A stretch of 64,000 bases of DNA, taken from positions 1 to 64,000 of the forward strand of contig JAADHK010000125.1 of the NCBI GenBank assembly GCA_013151835.1, written 5' to 3'. Position 1 is the stretch's first letter; each line of letters starts with the position of its first letter. Positions 9,515-17,296 of the stretch are shown here, piece by piece. The position numbers were made by a program, and so were the translations under genes. This stretch comes from Deltaproteobacteria bacterium. Lineage in GTDB: Bacteria > Desulfobacterota > Desulfobacteria > Desulfobacterales > Desulfosalsimonadaceae. The notes below the pieces were generated by a model. The model worked only from the letters and a program-made list of their open reading frames with translations, was not told where the DNA came from and made no database searches.

Positions 9515-12160
9515 CTATTGCGATTCGGCCATCTTCTTTATCATCCCGGCCGCATTGCCGATTGCATCATCAAGCTTCACGGCATCGGGCCCTCCTGCCT
9601 GGGCCATGTCCGGACGGCCCCCGCCTTTTCCGCCCACGACTGCGGCAAGTTCCTTTACGATCTTTCCTGCATTAAACTTTGCGACAAGGTCTTTTGTGAC
9701 CGAGGTAACGAACATGGCCTTGCCGTCCGCTTCAGCGCCGAGGATCACGATCCCGGAGTCTAGCCTGTCCTTAAACCTGTCCGCCATGTTGCGCAGCGCC
9801 CCGGGGTTATCGGCTTCCACCCGTTTTGCAATCAGGCGAATACCTGAAACAATAAATTCATCTTTGTTTCCGCCGCTGTCCGACGGGCCCACGGCAAGCT
9901 TTAACGTAAGCTTTTCAATGGTCTTTTCCTGCTCCTTTATGGTTGAAATCAGCGCTTTTATCCGGGCATCTAGGGATTCGGGCTTCTCCTTGAGTAGCCG
10001 GGCCGCCCGAAGCAGGCAATGCCTGTCCATTTGTATGGCGGCCAGAGCGGCATCTCCGGTAAGTGCCTCGATGCGCCTGACCCCGGATGCCACCGATGAT
10101 TCGGATACAATGACAAAAATACCGATATCGCCTGTTTTTACCGTGTGCGTGCCGCCGCAGAGTTCCCGGCTGAAATCATCAATATGAACCACACGGACGG
10201 AGTCCCCGTATTTTTCCTCGAAAAGGGCCATGGCCCCGCTTTTAAGGGCGGCATCAGCATCCATCTCATCGGTCGCCACCGGCCGGTTCGCGCGGATCAT
10301 CCCATTTACGATCCGCTCTGTTTTTTCGATGTGTTCGGATTCGAGCCGGGAAAAATGGGTAAAATCAAACCTGAGCCTGTCTGCGGCAACATGGGAGCCG
10401 GCCTGGCGCACATGATCCCCCAGGACTTGCCGCAGGGCGGCATGGAGGAGATGTGTTGCCGTGTGATTGCAGGCAGTCTCAGCCCGTTTTGCAAGATCCA
10501 CGGATAAATTTACGGGCTCGCCGGTTTTTGCAGTGCCCGAAACCATTTTCCCCTTGTGTATGATCAGCCCCGCCGGGTCCTTGACCGTGTCGTCCACCTG
10601 TATGATAAAATTATGGCCGGAAATAATGCCACAGTCTCCGGCCTGACCGCCTGATTCAGCATAAAACGGAGTCGGGTCAGCCACAAGTTCAATTGCCTGG
10701 CCGGACATAGCGGTTTCAATCCGTTCATTTCCGGCAACCATGAGCAGTATTTTTCCCTCGCACTCCATCCGGTCATACCCCACAAACTTGGGAAGCCCGG
10801 ACAATGAAGCCGCAAATTCCTGGTAAGCCTCGGCCATGTCTGAAAATTGTGTCCTTGTGCGGGACTGCTCTCGCTGACGCTCCATGGACATGTTAAACCC
10901 GTCCATGTCAAGCACAAAATCACGGCCCGCAACCACGTCTTTTACGATGTCCACCGGAAACCCGTAAGTATCATAGAGCTTGAAAATGACCTCCCCGGAA
11001 ATCGTCTTTTCGCCATGGGCGAAAAGACGGTCCAGCGTCTCGGCAAGAAGCTTGAGGCCGTTGTCAAGAGTTTCGGAAAAGCGCTCTTCCTCGTTTTGAA
11101 TCACGCTCGTGATAAACGTTTTTTCCCGCTTCAGGCCGGGATATGCAGTGCTCATGATGTCGAACACCGGCTCGACGGTTTCATGGAGAAACGGCCGGGT
11201 GAGCCCTATGTTCCGGCCATAGCGGATGGCCCTTCGCATTATCCTGCGCAAAACATAGCCCCGCCCCTCGTTTGAAGGGAGCACGCCGTCTGAAACCAGA
11301 AAAGCCGCAGCACGGCTATGATCGGCAATCACCTTCATGGCGATGTCTGCATCCTTATCCTCGCCGGATGCCCTGTTGCAGAGAGATGAGATTTTTGAGA
11401 TAATCGGCGCAAAAAGGTCGGTTTCAAAATTATTTGATACATCCTGGACAACTGCGGCTATTCGTTCAAGCCCCATGCCAGTGTCTATGCTCGGTTTTGG
11501 AAGCGGAGTCATCGAGCCTTTTGCGTCCCGGTTGTACTGCATGAATACGAGGTTCCATATCTCAAGATACCGGTCGCAGTCACAGCCGGGCTTACAATCG
11601 GGGCTGGCGCAGCCAAGAGCGGGCCCCCGGTCGATGAGTATTTCGGAGCACGGCCCGCAAGGGCCGGTCTCTCCCATTGACCAGAAATTATCCGCATCAC
11701 CCAGGCGCACGATCCTGTCTTCGGAAAGTCCCACCTCATTTTTCCAGATTTCATATGCCTCGTCATCGTCTTTGTAAACCGATACCCAGAGGTCGTTCGG
11801 ATTAAGCCCGATCTCATCTACGAGAAACGTCCACGCGTATTTAATGGCGTCGTTTTTAAAATAATCGCCAAATGAAAAATTGCCCAGCATTTCAAAAAAG
11901 GTATGATGCCGGGCCGTATGGCCCACGTTTTCAAGGTCGTTATGCTTTCCCCCGGCTCTCACGCATTTCTGGGAGGTGGATGCCCTGGTGTAATCCCGTT
12001 TTTCCTCACCCAGAAATACCCGTTTGAACTGCACCATGCCCGCGTTTGTAAAAAGCAGGGTCGGATCATCGGCGGGCACGAGAGAAGAACTCCTGACGAC
12101 CCGGTGACCATGTTCGGCGAAAAAATCCAAAAATTTTTTGCGAATTTCATTTCCAGTCAT
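9515..12160 (-). CDS. alaS: Alanyl-tRNA synthetase
   Basis: Charges tRNA-Ala with alanine and edits mischarged Ser/Gly. The N-terminal class II catalytic domain has motif 1-type sequence (KKFLDFFAEHGH, TNAGMVQFK) and motif 2 (CVRAGGKHNDLENVG). The editing domain has HTATHLLH and CGGTH, which supply the zinc ligands. The C-terminal C-Ala domain ends with GGKGGGRPDMAQAGG. A GTG at 12172 is in frame, but the ATG at 12160 has GGAG six bases upstream and fits the family start MTGNEIRKKFLDFF, giving 881 aa, the usual length. It follows recA in the same direction by about 40 bp. Confidence 0.97.
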   Translation of the reverse strand: MTGNEIRKKFLDFFAEHGHRVVRSSSLVPADDPTLLFTNAGMVQFKRVFLGEEKRDYTRASTSQKCVRAGGKHNDLENVGHTARHHTFFEMLGNFSFGDYFKNDAIKYAWTFLVDEIGLNPNDLWVSVYKDDDEAYEIWKNEVGLSEDRIVRLGDADNFWSMGETGPCGPCSEILIDRGPALGCASPDCKPGCDCDRYLEIWNLVFMQYNRDAKGSMTPLPKPSIDTGMGLERIAAVVQDVSNNFETDLFAPIISKISSLCNRASGEDKDADIAMKVIADHSRAAAFLVSDGVLPSNEGRGYVLRRIMRRAIRYGRNIGLTRPFLHETVEPVFDIMSTAYPGLKREKTFITSVIQNEEERFSETLDNGLKLLAETLDRLFAHGEKTISGEVIFKLYDTYGFPVDIVKDVVAGRDFVLDMDGFNMSMERQREQSRTRTQFSDMAEAYQEFAASLSGLPKFVGYDRMECEGKILLMVAGNERIETAMSGQAIELVADPTPFYAESGGQAGDCGIISGHNFIIQVDDTVKDPAGLIIHKGKMVSGTAKTGEPVNLSVDLAKRAETACNHTATHLLHAALRQVLGDHVRQAGSHVAADRLRFDFTHFSRLESEHIEKTERIVNGMIRANRPVATDEMDADAALKSGAMALFEEKYGDSVRVVHIDDFSRELCGGTHTVKTGDIGIFVIVSESSVASGVRRIEALTGDAALAAIQMDRHCLLRAARLLKEKPESLDARIKALISTIKEQEKTIEKLTLKLAVGPSDSGGNKDEFIVSGIRLIAKRVEADNPGALRNMADRFKDRLDSGIVILGAEADGKAMFVTSVTKDLVAKFNAGKIVKELAAVVGGKGGGRPDMAQAGGPDAVKLDDAIGNAAGMIKKMAESQ

Positions 12161-12202
12161 TAACGGCTCCACAATGGTTGTAATCGGCCAAGCTGCGCAC
12201 CT

Positions 12203-13249
12203 CTATTTTTCAGCAGCCGGAGCTTCCACTTTGGTTTTCGGCGGCGCATCGCCGACCTTCAGTCCCAGAGCGGACTTAACCTTGCTTATCAATGAGTCAA
12301 ACAAATCAGGGTGTTCATGAAAATAGCGCTTGATGTTTTCCCTGCCCTGGCCCAGTCGTTCACCATCATAGGAGTACCAGGAACCGCTCTTTTCGATCAC
12401 CTCGGCACGCACCCCCATATCAAGCAAATCACCCGTGGCCGATATCCCTTCCCCGTACATGATGTCAAACTCGGCTTCCTTGAAAGGAGGGGCGAGCTTA
12501 TTCTTTACGACCTTGGCACGGGTCCGGTTCCCAATGGCATCCTGCCCGTCCTTGATGGCCCCGATCCTGCGGATATCGATCCTGGTGGAGGCGTAAAACT
12601 TAAGGGCGTTTCCGCCGGTTGTTGTCTCGGGGTTGCCGAATACAACACCGATCTTCATCCGTATCTGGTTTATGAAAATCACCGACGTCATGGTCTTGCT
12701 GATGCTTGAGGTCAGCTTTCGCAACGCCTGGGACATGAGCCTGGCCTGGAGGCCCATGTGCGAATCGCCCATTTCACCCTCGATCTCGGCCCGGGGAACC
12801 AGGGCCGCAACCGAGTCGATAACCAGAACATCAATGGCGCCACTCCGGACCAGCATGTCGGTGATCTCCAGGGCCTGCTCTCCCGTATCGGGCTGGGAGA
12901 CCAGGAGTTCATCGCAATTAACACCGAGCTTTCTGGCATAGGAAATATCGAGCGCGTGTTCAGCGTCTATGAAGGCGGCTATTCCTCCCTGTCTCTGGGC
13001 CTCGGCCACGGCGTGAAGGGCAAGTGTGGTTTTACCCGAGGACTCGGGGCCGTAAATCTCGATCACCCTCCCCCGGGGAAGGCCCCCGATGCCGAGGGCA
13101 AGGTCTAAGGCGATCGACCCGGTGGGAATCACCGGTACATCGATAATGGCATTGCTTCCAAGCTTCATGATCGAGCCCTTGCCGAATTGTTTTTCTATCT
13201 GGCTGATGGCGCTTGAAACAGCCTTTTCTCTGTCCATTGACTTGTCCAT
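12203..13249 (-). CDS. recA: RecA recombinase
   Basis: DNA-strand-exchange ATPase for recombination and SOS induction. Visible are Walker [14 protein letters not shown] near residue 65, Walker [23 protein letters not shown], the DNA-binding loop region ([30 protein letters not shown]) and the C-terminal domain. Length is 348 aa, typical. A strong GGAGG ribosome-binding site precedes the ATG. Only 30 bp separate it from thpR, so it is probably transcribed with thpR and pgpA; no LexA-type box was recognised immediately upstream. recX, often found between recA and alaS, is absent. Confidence 0.98.
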   Translation of the reverse strand: MDKSMDREKAVSSAISQIEKQFGKGSIMKLGSNAIIDVPVIPTGSIALDLALGIGGLPRGRVIEIYGPESSGKTTLALHAVAEAQRQGGIAAFIDAEHALDISYARKLGVNCDELLVSQPDTGEQALEITDMLVRSGAIDVLVIDSVAALVPRAEIEGEMGDSHMGLQARLMSQALRKLTSSISKTMTSVIFINQIRMKIGVVFGNPETTTGGNALKFYASTRIDIRRIGAIKDGQDAIGNRTRAKVVKNKLAPPFKEAEFDIMYGEGISATGDLLDMGVRAEVIEKSGSWYSYDGERLGQGRENIKRYFHEHPDLFDSLISKVKSALGLKVGDAPPKTKVEAPAAEK

Positions 13250-13279
13250 ATAGTTCCTCCATATTGAAAATTTACCATA

Positions 13280-13864
13280 TCAACTGCAAAACTCGACAAA
13301 ATCCAAATCTGTGTAAATGGGCCCGTTTTTCGTCAATCTGCTTTCAATGAGATAAATCAGTTGCGCCGTAAACGGCACGGGAGAAAACACGGCTTTTTCT
13401 CCCAGAGCATCGGCTAAAGCTTCCGGACTCACCGGTTTTTTTATCCTGCCAAGGGTAAGATGAGGAGCAAAGCGCCTCTTTTCAGGTGCGAATCCGATTT
13501 TATCCAGTTCACTTTCCAACCGCCTGTTCAGGTCTGCAAGCAGGCCGCTCTCATCGCCAAGACCCACCCAGATCACTTGAGCTCGTTTAATGTTCGGAAA
13601 AACACCCATCCCGCAAACCGAAAGATTTATGGGCTTGATTCCATCGGCTGCGATCTTCATGCGTGTAAGGACCGGAGCAACGGAGTCGGCCGGAATATCT
13701 CCAAGAAACCGGAGCGTAAGATGGATATTTTCCGGTCTCACCCACCTTGCGGCAATGCCGTAATCCACAAGCTTTTTCTTAAGTCTCGCAAGTTCTTCGA
13801 TAATATGTATGGGAAGTTTTATTGCGACAAAAGCCCGGAGAGGTTTTTTGCCATCCATGCTCAC
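13280..13864 (-). CDS. thpR: RNA 2',3'-cyclic phosphodiesterase (LigT-like)
   Basis: 194-residue 2H-phosphoesterase. The two catalytic HxTx motifs are IHLTLRFLG (about residue 46) and PHLTLGRIK (about residue 134), in the spacing expected for ThpR/LigT. Members hydrolyse 2',3'-cyclic phosphate ends of RNA and can join tRNA halves in vitro. The frame opens with a GTG at 13864 that overlaps the pgpA stop (GTGA); an ATG two codons later (13858) is an equally possible start. It lies in the pgpA-thpR-recA order common in Desulfobacterota and Firmicutes, here without cinA. Confidence 0.9.
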   Translation of the reverse strand: MSMDGKKPLRAFVAIKLPIHIIEELARLKKKLVDYGIAARWVRPENIHLTLRFLGDIPADSVAPVLTRMKIAADGIKPINLSVCGMGVFPNIKRAQVIWVGLGDESGLLADLNRRLESELDKIGFAPEKRRFAPHLTLGRIKKPVSPEALADALGEKAVFSPVPFTAQLIYLIESRLTKNGPIYTDLDFVEFCS

Positions 13865-14310
13865 ACCAGAATTCCCAGGATAATACGGCAGATCAAACCC
13901 GCAAAAACATCGTCTATTACGACCCCTAAACCGCCGGAAAAGCGCTGTTCAAGCCAGTTGATGGGAAACGGCTTTAAGATATCGAACAGCCTGAAAAGAA
14001 TAAAAGCGCAAACTGCCACAGGAAGCGAAAACGGCAGGCCCATGCAGGTTACCGCCATGCCCGCGACCTCGTCTATCACGATGGCTCCGGGATCGGTTTC
14101 ACCCATTATCTCTTCAGCCTTGTGTGCGGAAACAACCGCAAGGACAATCAGACACAAAAGGGTTACCATCTGCCATGCGGGCGCAAGGCCGGAAGTAAAA
14201 TAAAAAAAAAGAATCCCCGCAAGGGAGCCGAACGTACCGGGGGCAAAGGGAATTCTTCCCATGTACCCTGCGGTCGCAATGATATTCATTATTTTCGCGT
14301 AAGAATTCAT
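13861..14310 (-). CDS. pgpA: Phosphatidylglycerophosphatase A
   Basis: 149-residue membrane enzyme that dephosphorylates phosphatidylglycerol phosphate in phospholipid synthesis. The family N-terminal signature IPFAPGTFGSLAG is present, followed by hydrophobic segments, a DPGAIVIDEVAGM motif (acidic active-site residues) and PFPINWLEQRFSGGLGVVIDDVFAG. It overlaps thpR by four bases and starts 44 bases after larC, so the three are probably one transcript. Confidence 0.93.
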   Translation of the reverse strand: MNSYAKIMNIIATAGYMGRIPFAPGTFGSLAGILFFYFTSGLAPAWQMVTLLCLIVLAVVSAHKAEEIMGETDPGAIVIDEVAGMAVTCMGLPFSLPVAVCAFILFRLFDILKPFPINWLEQRFSGGLGVVIDDVFAGLICRIILGILV

Positions 14311-14353
14311 AACCCGTTTCTATAACCCGGCCTCTTGCGTGTCAAGGCAGTTT

Positions 14354-15532
14354 TCAGCGTATTTTCGTCATATCCTGATCTTCGGCGGCCGCAAGGGCCG
14401 CCTGGTAAACAACCGGCAGAGGCAAATGCCTGCTTTCGGCTGTTTTTCGGCAGGAAGCATATTCCGGGCTGATTCTGACCCGTCCGTCCGGGGTCTTCAC
14501 GGCCTTGGCCATAATCGGCCCATGGGGGGTCTTAAGGGTCACGGCGACCCTGTCAAGAACCGTGCGCATTACCGGGTAAAATCTTACACCTATGGAACTC
14601 GATTCCGACAATATCGTATAAACTATTTTTTCCCGGACGGCATCCGGACAGAGGGCCTGGACAAGGGTTCCGGGCCTCCCCTTTTTCATATATGCCGGAA
14701 TAAGAGTCACGTCGGCAGCCCCGTTTTCAAAGAGCCGCTCACCAAGATAACCGAAAAGCTCGGGATTCATGTCATCTATGGTGGTCTCGACCATGACCAT
14801 GGAAACATTTTTCCCCACGGCCTCATGCCCGAGGATTATCCGGAGCAGATTCGGGTTAGGGCCGCCGTCACGTTGACCGGCGCCATAACCCGTTTTTTCC
14901 ACGATCATGTCCGGCACAGCGCCGAATTCCCCGGCAAGGGTGGTCACAATTGCCGCGCCCGTAGGCGTGACAGCCTCGCCTTCAATAACGCCGCCATAAA
15001 CGGGTACGCCCGTTAAAATCGCCATGGTGGCGGGGGCCGGAACCGGTATCATACCGTGGCTGCATTCAACCATGCCGGAACCAAGAGGGATTTTCGAGGC
15101 AAACAACCGGTCAATACCAAGAAAATCAACACAAATGGCAGCTCCCACCATGTCGACAATCGCATCCACACCACCGAGTTCATGGAAATGGACCTTATCC
15201 ACGGGGCATGCGTGTATGGCGGCCTCGGCCCTGGCGACCCGGCCGAACATTTCAAGGCTTGCGGTTTTCACACGGCCTGGCAGAAGGCTTTCCTCTATGA
15301 GCCCCCGGATCTGGGCGTAATTCCGGGGAATCTTGTCTGAAGCCTCGACAATCACCCTGCATGCCGAAATCCCGGACCGCTTAACCCATGAGCTCCGGAT
15401 ATCAAACTCGACTTTCGGAAGGCATGAACAAAGCGCGTCTGAAAGCCGGTTCGGATCAACCCCGAGATCAATGAACGCGCCCAGGGTCATGTCACCGCTT
15501 ATTCCTGAGAAACAATCAAAATATGCGATCAC
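14354..15532 (-). CDS. larC: Nickel-pincer cofactor biosynthesis protein LarC
   Basis: 392-residue protein of the LarC (TIGR00299) family, which inserts nickel into the pyridinium bis-thiocarboxylate cofactor used by lactate racemase and relatives. The family start AYFDCFSGISGDM is visible, followed by HFHELGGVDAIVDMVG and a C-terminal ferredoxin-like domain (ETTIDDMNPELFGYL). In lactobacilli LarC is made by programmed frameshift from two reading frames; here it is a single uninterrupted frame. larB and larE are not in the window, so the cofactor's client enzyme is unknown. The start codon lies about 80 bp from the divergent tRNA-Sec gene. Confidence 0.92.
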   Translation of the reverse strand: MIAYFDCFSGISGDMTLGAFIDLGVDPNRLSDALCSCLPKVEFDIRSSWVKRSGISACRVIVEASDKIPRNYAQIRGLIEESLLPGRVKTASLEMFGRVARAEAAIHACPVDKVHFHELGGVDAIVDMVGAAICVDFLGIDRLFASKIPLGSGMVECSHGMIPVPAPATMAILTGVPVYGGVIEGEAVTPTGAAIVTTLAGEFGAVPDMIVEKTGYGAGQRDGGPNPNLLRIILGHEAVGKNVSMVMVETTIDDMNPELFGYLGERLFENGAADVTLIPAYMKKGRPGTLVQALCPDAVREKIVYTILSESSSIGVRFYPVMRTVLDRVAVTLKTPHGPIMAKAVKTPDGRVRISPEYASCRKTAESRHLPLPVVYQAALAAAEDQDMTKIR

Positions 15533-15558
15533 GGCCTATCCTCTGTCGAAAAAAGCAG

Positions 15559-15586
15559 TTGACAAAAAACGCCAAACAGCTATGTT
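15559..15586 (+). promoter_or_regulatory. Sigma-70 promoter for tRNA-Sec
   Basis: A perfect -35 box TTGACA (15559-15564) is followed after 16 bases by TATGTT (15581-15586). Transcription should start near 15593, about 20 bases before the mature tRNA. Confidence 0.65.
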
Positions 15587-15613
15587 TTTAATTTTAGAGC
15601 ATAAAAAAAATAC

Positions 15614-15711
15614 GGAAGTGCGCAGCTCACTGGTGGGGCTCCCGGACTTCAAATCCGGTGTGGGGCGTTAAAACCGTCCCGGGTGGGTTCGATTCCCATG
15701 CACTTCCGCCA
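15614..15711 (+). tRNA. selC: tRNA-Sec (anticodon TCA)
   Basis: Selenocysteine tRNA, 98 bases with encoded CCA. The acceptor stem has eight pairs (GGAAGTGC with GCACTTCC), the discriminator is G, the anticodon stem CCGGA/TCCGG carries loop CTTCAAA with anticodon TCA at 15649-15651, and a long variable arm (about 15659-15681) precedes the T loop GTTCGATTC. The eight-pair acceptor and long variable arm are diagnostic. It implies that the genome recodes UGA as selenocysteine, as many sulfate reducers do for formate dehydrogenase and hydrogenase. No selenoprotein was recognised in this window. Confidence 0.96.
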
Positions 15712-15763
15712 CCATATGGAGATGGGGACGTTCACGTATTTATTCATGGACGCCCCCTCTCCT

Positions 15764-16843
15764 TTACACTCCATCCCACAGAACATTATAACAAACCACG
15801 GGCTCCAGCTTATTCTTAATGGATATCTCTCCTTTGCTTTCAAAATCAAACAGCCGGTCATTTTCAAGATATGTCTGTTCGCCAATGAGGACTTCCCCGC
15901 CGGCAGCCATCTGCTCAAGGCGTGCGGCCACGTTGACGCAGTCCCCTATGACCGTGTAATCCATCCGGTTGGCCGATCCGATATTTCCTATGATTGCAAC
16001 TCCTGTGTTGATCCCTATTCCTATCTCAAAGGTCGACTCGCCGGCTGCCTTTTTCCCGCGCATCATTTCATAAGTGGCGGCCTGCATCTCGATACCTGTC
16101 TGAATGGCCTTTGCTGCCATGTTCTCATCAGTCTCCACAAGTCCGAAGACGGCGATGAGCTGATCGCCCACAAATTTGTCAAGGAGGCCGCCGTTTTTAA
16201 AAATAATATCCACCATTACACTGAAATACTGGTTTAGCATTAAAACCACGTCTTCTGCGGCCATCTTCTCTGCCAGGGCGGTAAACGACCTGATATCGGC
16301 AAAAAGGACCGTGACGCCCCGCCGTTCCGTTTCAAGGAAAACACCCTCCTTAAGATTCATAAGCCTTTCCACAAGGTTGTTTCCCACATAACGACTCAGA
16401 CGATTTCTCAGTTCCGCCTCCTGCCTGGTCTTCTGGTATGAAATGGCCAGGTCGTGGGCGTAAACCATGAGCTGGGTCGCCTGTTCCTGGTTTTTGCGAT
16501 TCATTTCATCGAGTTTATTGTAAAGCGAATTGAAATGGTTGGCAATCTCCACAAGCTCCCTGTCAGCATCAAGACGGATCGGTTCCCGCATGGCGCCTGA
16601 CTCAATCATTGAGGTCTCCCGGCGCAGTGTATCGATCTGGCTGGACGATTTCCTGAGGAGGGCGAACCCTGAAAAAACGGAGAGAAGGATAAGAGGAGCA
16701 AACAGGAGCATTACAAACGAAAGATCAATACGTTCAAATAAGATGAGGTAAATAATGAACAGGTAGGGAATCACCGACATCATCGCCAGCGCAACAACGA
16801 CTTTTCCGGCAAAGGTATTGTAATCCCGTCTTTTTACTCCCAT
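15764..16843 (-). CDS. Membrane-anchored class III adenylate/guanylate cyclase
   Basis: 359 residues. Two N-terminal transmembrane segments (about 12-32 and 40-62) are followed by a HAMP-like linker and coiled coil (about 65-150) and a C-terminal class III cyclase domain. Metal-binding aspartates are in VLFADIRSF and FVGDQLIAVFG, and the ribose/transition-state region is YTVIGDCVNVAARLE. It is expected to make cAMP; guanylate specificity cannot be excluded by eye. It is the last gene of a long minus-strand signalling cluster and starts 5 bp after the PilZ gene. Confidence 0.9.
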   Translation of the reverse strand: MGVKRRDYNTFAGKVVVALAMMSVIPYLFIIYLILFERIDLSFVMLLFAPLILLSVFSGFALLRKSSSQIDTLRRETSMIESGAMREPIRLDADRELVEIANHFNSLYNKLDEMNRKNQEQATQLMVYAHDLAISYQKTRQEAELRNRLSRYVGNNLVERLMNLKEGVFLETERRGVTVLFADIRSFTALAEKMAAEDVVLMLNQYFSVMVDIIFKNGGLLDKFVGDQLIAVFGLVETDENMAAKAIQTGIEMQAATYEMMRGKKAAGESTFEIGIGINTGVAIIGNIGSANRMDYTVIGDCVNVAARLEQMAAGGEVLIGEQTYLENDRLFDFESKGEISIKNKLEPVVCYNVLWDGV

Positions 16844-16848
16844 CCACC

Positions 16849-17289
16849 CTACCTGTATTCACTTTCGTCAATCCGTTCAAACTCGAACGACCGATCAAAG
16901 GTAACGGCGACACCGGCATGTTGCGGACGGCCGTCACCTTTTTCATCCATGGGGTGAATCCGTACAACAACAGCCTCGGTGCGGATACGTGCGCGAACAT
17001 CATTGGTACCGGAAAGAAATATCGATATCTTAAGCAGTTGTCCGGGTGAATATTTCTCTGGAGCGGCCGTTACAAACATCGCGCCACCGCCTGAAATATC
17101 GTGTAAAAAAGACTTCTCCCGGTAAATGCCCTCCCCCTCGTCCCGGCCCGATACCATAACAGCAAACTTTACGGAATAGCGGTCAAACCCCCGCTGGTCC
17201 AGCGACAATTTCTTCTTTAACACCCTTGCCGGGGCATCCTTTTTAAAAAAGCTTGCAATCAATTGAAAAAAATTCATGCCCGAACCCAT
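16849..17289 (-). CDS. PilZ-domain c-di-GMP-binding protein
   Basis: 146 residues. The c-di-GMP binding signature is present: RxxxR as RGFDR (about residues 33-37) and, some 30 residues later, the D-x-S-x-x-G loop as HDISGGGAMF. The protein should bind cyclic di-GMP and pass the signal to a partner. It is encoded 7 bp after the PilB-type ATPase, the same pairing seen in many type IV pilus systems, so pilus control is a reasonable inference. A second ATG four codons in is a possible alternative start. Confidence 0.85.
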   Translation of the reverse strand: MGSGMNFFQLIASFFKKDAPARVLKKKLSLDQRGFDRYSVKFAVMVSGRDEGEGIYREKSFLHDISGGGAMFVTAAPEKYSPGQLLKISIFLSGTNDVRARIRTEAVVVRIHPMDEKGDGRPQHAGVAVTFDRSFEFERIDESEYR

Positions 17290-17296
17290 AAACTAA

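Noticed and set aside
13250-13279. LexA/SOS box before recA
   Set aside because: The 30-bp gap contains only the ribosome-binding site region; no inverted SOS-type motif was seen there or in the 43-bp gap before pgpA.
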